The notes under the pieces were generated by a model. It searched no databases. It was not told where the DNA came from and saw only the letters and a list, made by a program, of their open reading frames with translations. The position numbers and the translations under genes are program-made. DNA of 64,000 nucleotides from Bullera alba (lineage: Eukaryota; Basidiomycota; Tremellomycetes; Tremellales; Bulleraceae), in assembly GCA_001600095.1 (NCBI GenBank), contig BCIX01000004.1, positions 748,586-812,585 of the forward strand, written 5' to 3'. Shown one piece after another: positions 56,648-64,000 of this stretch (positions are counted from its first letter, which is position 1; each line of letters begins with the position of its first letter).

Positions 56648-59277
56648 ATGAGCATCTCCAGCATATCACGGCGATCGAGCTTCATCGCCCAGATACCACT
56701 ATCCGCCTCGGGCAAGGCGGCTGTTTCTGCCCGATCAGTCAGGCATCTATATACCACTCCGAACACCTCTGGGCCAAGTTCGATCCGGGGCAGCAATACG
56801 ATCCGAAGGCAGACATCAGCAGCACTCGCAACTTCAACCACGTCACAAGAATCAATACTGCCTCTGTCACATACCTCTCGGTATGACCCACCACCACCTC
56901 TATCCTCCTCCAGCACCGCGGACGATCAATTGCTCAAAGAGCACTTCGACACGCCAGGATCTGCCGCCTTCTCAGCGCTCTTCTCCACGTCAACAGGCTT
57001 GTTCGGGCTACACCCCCTGGTCAATCCGAGAGCTTTGGAACCATTGACTCAGCGGACGTTGATACATGCCCAGCAGCTGGTAGACCGGATTCGGAATGCG
57101 AAATCGGTCAACGATCCGAGCGGCAGGGAAATACGCTTGGTGGTGAAGAATCTCGATAGGCTCAGCGACTTGTTATGTGGAGTGATAGACATGTGCGAGC
57201 TGGTGAGGAACGTGCATCCGGATAAGAAATGGGTGGCAGCGAGCGAAAGGAGTTATGAGCGGTTGTGCAGCTTTATGAACGGGCTAAACACGGACCAGGG
57301 GCTGTACGAGGTGAGTAATCTTTATTCATCAGGCACTTTGATGTGAGGACTGACACCTGTTCTAGGCCCTTGTGGCTACGTTGGACCACCCACATACGGA
57401 TCCACTCTCGACGGCCGAGACGCAAGTCGCCTTGACGTTCTTGAGAGACTTTGAGAAATCCGGCATCCACCTCCCACCCTCTGTTCGAGCTAGATTTGTG
57501 GAAATCTCAGACTCGCTTCTGACTCTTGGACGGACATTCCTCTCGTATGCCGCGCTGGGACCTACACCGAAACCGCCGATCGAGATACCCGACGCTGAGC
57601 GCCTGCTCACCGGCATGGGCAGCCAATTTGTCGATTCGCTACCCCGTCGCGGAGACACCGCATACGTCGTTCCCGGCTCGTGGGAGGCTCAAATGATCCA
57701 GCGGTATGCGCGGGAAGGCGAGGCCAGGCGGTTGGTCTACGTTGGCAACAACAAGAAGGAGCCTGAGAGGGTGGATGTTCTAGAGACAATGTTGAAGGAA
57801 CGAGCCGAGTTGGCCGGAGTTCTCAACAAGGGCAATTGGAGCGAGGTTGTCTTGACGGATAAAATGGCAAAGAATCCGGAAAACGTGATGGGATTTCTCA
57901 ACTCCTTGGCCAAGCACCACAAGACGTACGCCTCGCAGGATGTGGCTATCTTGAAGAAACTCAAAGCGACGAGTTTGACCGGCAACTTCTATTCCACCGA
58001 CAAAGGCAGTTTGGCCCACCTCCCCACGTTCAACGCCTGGGACAGGGATTTCTACTCTGAGAAATATCTTCAGAGTTTATCACCATCTACTGCAGCTACA
58101 CAACCTATCTCGCCATACTTTTCGACTGGAAACTGTCTGCTTGGACTGTCGAAATTGTTCACGAAATTGTATGGGATCTCGTTCCGACCGGCAAATCTGT
58201 CTCCCGGGGAGGTATGGCATAAGGACGTCAGGAAGCTCGAGGTGGTGGATGAGAATGAGGGTGTGATCGGGGTCATCTACTGCGATCTATTTTCGAGAAA
58301 TGGAAAGCCACCCTCGGCGGCCCACTACACTGTGAGGTGTTCGAGAAGAGTTGACGATGATGATCTCGAAGGGGATCACCTGCCCCAAGGCTGGAGCGAG
58401 GGCTTGGGTGATGGACTGGAGGATGAGGGAGTGAGGATAAAAGGGCGAGAGGGGAAATACCAATTACCCATCGTGGTCTTGACCACTGATTTCGGCAATG
58501 TGACTTCTGGAAGACCCGCCCTGCTCGGGTGGAACGATGTCGAGACGCTCTTCCACGAAATGGGCCATGCCATACATTGTAAGTCTGATATTCTGATCAG
58601 ATCAAACCTTTAAGCTAATGTCGTTTCTTGTAGCGATGATCGGACGGACGGAATACCACAATGTCTCTGGGACGCGGTGTGCGACGGATTTCGTCGAACT
58701 ACCGTCTATCCTAATGGAACACTTTGTCTCCTCGCCATCGGTCCTGTCCCTCTTTGCCAAGCACTACCAGACAGGCGCGACCATTCCCTTACCCCTGATC
58801 CAATCCCATCTCAGTATCCAACAATCCCTCTCCTCGCTCGAGACCCACGGGCAGATCCTGATGGCCATTCTCGACCAAAAGTACCACTCGATCTCACCCA
58901 CCTCGGCAACGTCGATCGAGTCGGATTTCTCGACGCAAATGTACAACGAGCTCCAGAGTGAGATAGGAGTCATCCCCCCGGTGGAGGGCACCGCTTGGCA
59001 AACGCAGTTCGGACACCTGTACGGGTATGGCTCGACATACTATTCCTACTTGTTCGACAGGGCGATCAGCGGGAAGATCTGGAATGAGCTGTTTGTGAAT
59101 GATCCACTGGATAGGGCCGGCGGAGAAGTGTTCAAGGAAGGTGTTTTGAAATGGGGAGGAGGGAAGGATCCTTGGCAACTCATTGGCAGTGTGCTGAAAG
59201 ATCCAAGAGAGGCTGAGATTGTGTCGAGAGGCGACGAGAAGTCTATGGATATGGTCGGCAGCTGGCTCCTGAAGTGA
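56648..59277 (+). CDS. OCT1: Mitochondrial intermediate peptidase
   Basis: Three exons (56648-57310, 57366-58578, 58634-59277) encode about 839 aa. The N-terminus [20 protein letters not shown] is Ser/Arg-rich without acids, as in a matrix presequence. M3 thimet peptidase features follow: [60 protein letters not shown], and the zinc site FHEMGHAIH (HExxH at residues 618-622), split from [20 protein letters not shown] by an intron, then [12 protein letters not shown] holding the third ligand Glu. The end has [23 protein letters not shown]1 removes an octapeptide from proteins already cut by the matrix processing peptidase, including iron and respiratory proteins. All active-site residues are present. 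Confidence 0.95.
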
Positions 59278-59526
59278 GACTGCACCAGAGGAGCTGGGCA
59301 AGTCAAGGAAGGGCGGTGGATCTGTTTATCATGTTTTCGGGTAGGGCGGGTCTGACGACCCAGGCCCCTTGTATATCAGTAGGTTTTGGCACTTTGTAGC
59401 AACTAGGCTGGAGCACAATCAAATCATCTGGCAGCAACATACGGATTCATACAATTTGCATGTCGACATTGTCAGGAGGATGCGCAAGTGTCGGGATCCA
59501 TACTGGTTGTAGTGCGCGACTACTGC

Positions 59527-60956
59527 TCATGCCGCCACTTTCTGCTTCTTTGACGGCAGCGGTTCTCCTATGGAGGACCTTTTGGCTGGATTTTGCACTT
59601 TCTTCACCTCAGCCTCCTCACCCGATGACAGCGGCGGCAGGATGATCGGCACCGACAACACAGCCTTGTGCGTTTTTCGTGCCTCTGTCAGGAAATTTCA
59701 GCGTCGACGCCCCGAGATCAATATTGGGCACTCACGAGCATTGAGCAGAACCCTCTTTGGATTGAGCGACACAGCGTCTTTGGCCAAATTCGCCGGCATC
59801 CCCAGCATCGTTGCACTTGAAACCATCAGCTCGGTTTCTGCACAGAATTATAGGTTAGCAAAACCTACTCACAGATTTACAATATCCTGCGGACCTCTGA
59901 ACCCGTCTGTACTGCCGCCAGGACCGGAAGAGAAGATGACGTTCTTGCCCTCTGTGATACGGATGATTTCCCGGGCGTTGCTCATAAAGTTCTGGCGGTA
60001 CTTCCTGCTCGTATCGCTTGTTATGTACGCGGGGGGGAAGAGACCGGCAGCGTAGGTGATTTCAAACTGTACAGTGGTCAGCATCGGCCTCCCATTTGTG
60101 AGACTATCAATGGTGATGGAGCAAGTAAGTCAGGAAGCTTACCATGACGCCATTCCGCTGGGCTTGTTTGATCTGTTTCCTATTGAGCCGAAAGTGATAT
60201 GGTCTCTCGTGCAGAGGCAACGTAATTATGGACAGCTAAAGATGTGTGTTCAGTTTCGTATCTGGTATCTGGGCGGAAAGGGCTCACTTGGTTGGGACCC
60301 GGCGCACAGAGATCGTTGCACGCGAGTTGGAGCGCTTTGTCCGAAGTAGGCTGCACGGACAGGATGTCATATTGCTGCAGAAGGTTGGTATTCGAGTTGA
60401 CCTGCGATATGTCAGCTTTCATCGATTACGAGCACGCAGACAGCTGAGGTGAGAGTATGTCTAGACGGGATCTCAGTGTCACCCACCATGGCATGCGTTT
60501 TGGAATCGTCTAATCGCATGTGAAACCTCGTCACCTGGACCATACTCGGCCCCGAAGACCCCTTGGACGGTCCAGCCGCTGCATTCGCCGAGCCACTCGC
60601 TCTCGGGTCCAGAGCGGTGAATGGGAGCGAGGTTCGAAATGGCGATGGGTTGACCTGTGTCGAGGGTTCTACGGCGATTGTACATCCGACCACGGAATAG
60701 CCCACTGCGCTCATCAGTGAATGCTTTGAACTGCCTCGACGAGCGAGAGTCAAGCAGCAGACGATCACTCACGGTGACCAGCTAGGGCTATGCTGTTGGT
60801 AAACTCCCGCTTGTCCTTCTCCTCCAGACCCTCCCAGCAGCTGATGTTCCCTTGCTCGACGGGCTCCTCTTTGCCTTTACCCTTTTTATCCTTTTTCTTC
60901 TTCGAATCATTCTGGGTTTCGGGCTGTGGGAAGGGGAGGTACAGGTCGAAGTACAT
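59527..60956 (-). CDS. RPP1: RNase P/MRP protein subunit, RPP1/Rpp30 type
   Basis: Minus strand, about seven exons. The start MYFDLYLPFPQPETQNDSKK matches the family opening (M-[FY]-[FY]-D-L). A Lys-rich insert (KKKKDKKGKGKEE) follows. Later parts are SIALAGH, NSNTNLLQQYDILSVQPTSD, LQLACNDLCAPGPNQLSIIT, LHERPYHFRLNRKQIKQAQR, GVMFEITYAAGLFPPAY and NFMSNAREIIRITEGKNVIF, then SSGPGGSTDGFRGPQDIVNL and a basic tail PSKKQKVAA that could be a nuclear signal. Rpp30 has a PHP-like TIM barrel and is a core protein of RNase P (tRNA 5' processing) and RNase MRP (rRNA processing). Confidence 0.9.
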
Positions 60957-61476
60957 CGTGTCGAGGCCTGTGTCGATCGATCAGTGGAGTGGGCTATGAT
61001 TATAGCAAAGTGGGATCACTGTTCGAGACACCGTTGGCTGCACGACGCATCGATGCACGAGCTGAAACTCAAAATGTTGAAATCTAATGCTCCGAAATTA
61101 CTCCGAGGCTGAAACGTATGACATGCATGGCCGAGTGATCGTCGACCAACGCAACTTCAGCGATAACACACTGCTCGTCCGACATCCCCCAACGTCCAAC
61201 ACCCGACCCATCCTTTCATCGGGAGTCCGACAAGCTAGGAAGGGGTGCATGGCGTGATACACCCAGGAAATGAGGTGCGATAAGACCACTTCGAAGACGA
61301 ATCACCTGGATCAACGGTAGGACGGTAGCACGCCTTGGCGGCAGTCGGTGTTGGACATTTGTTTTGAGGGTATAAGAGGAAGCATGCGAACGGCCTGATA
61401 TCCACCTTCATTCAAGACCATCAAGACCAGTATACCACGAAATCTTGGCTAGACGCGTCTCCATCATCGTGATACA
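60957..61476. promoter_or_regulatory. Divergent promoter region of RPP1 and the DUG3-like gene
   Basis: 520 bases between opposite start codons. No specific element or further gene recognised. Confidence 0.4.
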
Positions 61477-63724
61477 ATGTGTCGATTTGTGAGTAGAGTC
61501 GACTCATTCGGTATCGCGTACAGCCTGTTCTCAGCATGGTCGATTGGATCTGCCATCTGATCACCCCATCTACCTGCCTGTATGGTCCCCGATGCTGACA
61601 TGAGTGCACAGATCGTCTACAAAGGCGTTGAGCCTATCCAGCTCTCCCACCTCGTCACCCGTCCTAAACACAGTATCACCAACCAAGCATTCGAGTCGAA
61701 ATTGAGAATGCCCTCCAGTCGGCCTATGAATGTGAGTAAGGCTGCCAAATACACCCCATGATGATATCAGCCATTGACACACTTGTAGGCGGACGGCTTC
61801 GGGATCGGTTGGTACGATCCACAACCTCCTCCTCCTGTCGCAACGGTGGTTCCTCAATCCACCACAGCCGAGCATTTCGACCAATCCTCCGATCCCACCG
61901 CCCCAAGCACGAGAAACGATACATCTGGCGACGAAGAGGACTCTCCTGCGAATGGCACAGAGAGGATCAGAACGAAAGATGGCAAACCGCTTAAAGGGGC
62001 GAACGGCAGTACTAAGCCTAATGGCCTACAAACTCGATCGCCCTCGACGAGCAGAGGCGATTCCAATGCGCCTTCAAGGACAAATTCCCCTTCAACGGCC
62101 GATGGAGCGGGACCAACGATTGGCGCAGAAAATATCGTTCCAGGTAGGGACGATCAAGAGGCTAAGGAAATTCTCAGGAAGAGGGAGATTGAGAGGGAAT
62201 TGGAGAATGAGCGACCGTGCATGTTCAAGAGTCTCTCCCCGGTGAGTAGCTGCTAGGAGTGTCGTCCAGTGGAAGCTACATCTGACATTACTAGGCCTGG
62301 AGCAGTGCCAATCTCGAACGACTGGCGGAGAAAATTCGAAGTCCATTGGTCTTGTGAGTGACCGAGGCGGCTACATGGGTATCACTGATCTCGTCTGGTA
62401 GCGCTCACGTTCGAGCGTCGACACTGCCTGGTGCCCGTGAGTCGCGGAGCCTAATGCTACTTCTTGCGTTTTCTGCTGACCAGACTCCCAGCGAGCGAGG
62501 ATAATTGCCATCCGTGGAGCTTTGGCAAATTGATGGTGAGCTTTGCCGTCTGTTCGGACTTGTAAGCTGACGTTCGTTAGTGGATGCACAACGGCGAGGC
62601 GAGTGTCACCCTCAGGGCATCTGGCTCATATCTCGCTGATCCATGAATTTAGTTATGCGGGTTCACGAAGATCAAGCGAAAGTTGCAAGCGTCACTACCT
62701 GAAGAGCTATTCTTATATCCATCTGGCTACACCGGTGAGCAAATACCTCACCCTTCCTCTTCACCCTGGCTGGTGAGCCACGCTGACCCGTGTCTAGACT
62801 CGGAGTGGGCTTTCATGGTGTTCCTGTCGAAGGTAAGTTGCTATCTGGCTTCCCCATACAACAATTACCTGACATTATTACTATTTAAGCTCAAAGACCC
62901 CCACGCGCGGTCTTTCACCCATCTCGAGCTGAGGAACGCTATGATGGAAACGCTCAAGTACATCAACGAGCTATTGAAAGAAGCGGATGTGGTGAGTTGT
63001 TTTGCTCTCTTGCGACCTCGAGTATCAGCTCACGACATCTTGCAGACTGAACCTAGTTTGCTCAACTACGTGGTGACCGATGGCGAGACTGTCATCGCGA
63101 CGAGGTGAGTCCTACCTTGATTGCTTTCAGTAAATCACCTCCGTATATCTCCCTCCTTGCCCTGCACGTGCAAAGCTTGTGTAGGGAATGCTACAGCTGA
63201 CCACGGTCACAGGTACATCTCGTCCAAGACGTCGGAAGCTTCTTCCCTGTTCTTCTCCTCGGGCACCTCGTTTGACGAATACCAAGAAGGAGGCCATTAC
63301 CGAATGACCAAAGCCGACAAGCGGGAGAACATCATCATGATTGCTAGTGAACCCCTGACGTTTGAGCGAAGCGACTGGATGGAAGTCAAGACCAACACCA
63401 TGATTGTTATTACGCCCAAGGTAAGTCCCTCGACTCTGACAACGACCTAAGTATCCACCTCGCCAACCATGGCAAGAAGAACTACTCATTCTCGAGGGGA
63501 GAAATTGCTGACAGGGTATTAGATGAATGTGCTTCAGATACCGATCATAGACGAGTATTGGGTGCCTCCGAAAGACCCCGCGGCGTCGGCTCGATCTAGG
63601 GATTTCGCAATCTCCCTCGGCTTTGGTGAGTCCCGAGTCGAGGCGCATTGTGAGATGTGTGCGCGTGCTGACTGTATCCCCAGGCCATGGCTTTGCCGCC
63701 AGTGAACAAGAAGCCAACGCGTAG
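61477..63724 (+). CDS. DUG3: DUG3-like class-II glutamine amidotransferase
   Basis: Begins MCRF on a 12-nt coding exon (61477-61488), joined through an intron to IVYKGVEPIQLSHLVTRPKH. Cys2 is the Ntn-type nucleophile of class-II amidotransferases, which fixes the start. MPSSRPMNADGFGIGWYD and SPAWSSANLERLAEKIRSPL follow, then FAHVRASTLPGAPS and NCHPWSFGKLMWMHNGEV, the Asn/Gly pocket of the fold. The C-terminus has EYWVPPKDPAASARSRD. DUG3 with DUG2 (and the peptidase DUG1) degrades glutathione independently of gamma-glutamyl transpeptidase. A disordered Ser/Asn-rich insert of about 120 residues lies after GWYDP (61805-62215). Roughly ten exons. Confidence 0.9.
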
Positions 63725-63923
63725 TCAAGCTCAAGGCCCAGTCTGAGTCGGCCAGTATCGGTAGATTCTTCTAGAACCAGTATATCATATTAGTCCAGTA
63801 ACACAATCGAGAAAGTCCAGTTTAGTTAGCACCACACCACTGTATCATACTCCTGCATGAATCAAGGTCCATACAATACAACTATTCGAGACCACTACCA
63901 CAAAAGGGTCTACTGAGATTCTG

Positions 63924-63998
63924 CTACCTAGACCGCAGGGCGGCCAGCACATCAGCCACAAAGCCGGGCACGTCACCGCTCTGAGAGGCCAAATTGAA
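63924..63998 (-). CDS. C-terminal end of a gene running in from the right edge
   Basis: The minus strand is open from the window edge and ends SQSGDVPGFVADVLAALRSR followed by TAG at 63926-63924. The amphipathic helix and polarity look protein-like, and the gene would converge on the DUG3-like gene. Too short to identify. Confidence 0.4.
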   Translation of the reverse strand, partial: FNLASQSGDVPGFVADVLAALRSR

Positions 63999-64000
63999 TG

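Overview
This window looks like nuclear DNA of a basidiomycetous yeast, most likely a tremellomycete (Cryptococcus/Kwoniella/Tremella-like). The basis is inference from gene structure and content. Genes are dense and rich in short introns (about 45-80 nt, GTGAGT-type donors, CTAAC/CTGAC-like branch sites, and several coding exons of only 9-15 nt). The conserved genes are all eukaryotic and fungal, and no bacterial-type operons are present. Gene models below were spliced by hand from reading frame, splice consensus and family conservation.

Layout, conserved blocks. 0.4-11.4 kb (+): an ABM-domain monooxygenase-like protein, a large disordered protein, the GPN-loop GTPase GPN2, and Tudor-SN/SND1. 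15.3-16.9 kb (-): a clavaminate synthase/isopenicillin-N-synthase-like 2OG-Fe(II) oxygenase. 18.8-21.3 kb (+): a PAS-kinase-type Ser/Thr kinase. 21.6-23.7 kb (-): a METTL16-type RNA methyltransferase. 27.4-40.2 kb: bestrophin-like channel (-), RFT1 (+), INO80 subunit ARP8 (-), NOP2 rRNA m5C methyltransferase (+), an RmlD/MAT2B-like NAD(P)-binding protein (-), tubulin cofactor B (+). 49.1-63.7 kb: MFS transporter (-), G3BP-like NTF2/RRM protein (-), alpha/beta hydrolase (+), mitochondrial intermediate peptidase OCT1 (+), RNase P subunit RPP1 (-), DUG3-like class-II glutamine amidotransferase (+), and the tail of a further gene at the right edge.

Layout, accessory blocks. 11.7-14.9 kb holds a tandem family of three small paralogous proteins (-), each with a TATA-like element upstream. 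The middle copy is interrupted by a 27-nt segment carrying a stop codon. 23.8-27.1 kb holds a decaying gene for a divergent SNF2-like ATPase with frameshifts, a 17-bp minisatellite and a 24-bp inverted repeat. 40.2-47.2 kb is coding debris in many frames, including SAP-like, coiled-coil and CCCH zinc-finger-like segments. 47.2-48.9 kb is a row of three tiny ORFs (25-29 codons), two of them behind strong TATA boxes.

Functionally the conserved genes form no single pathway. Several concern RNA (SND1, METTL16, NOP2, RPP1, G3BP-like), and others concern N-glycosylation, chromatin, tubulin folding, mitochondrial import and glutathione breakdown. The candidates for something undescribed are the small paralog family, the mini-ORF row, and the two decayed accessory blocks.
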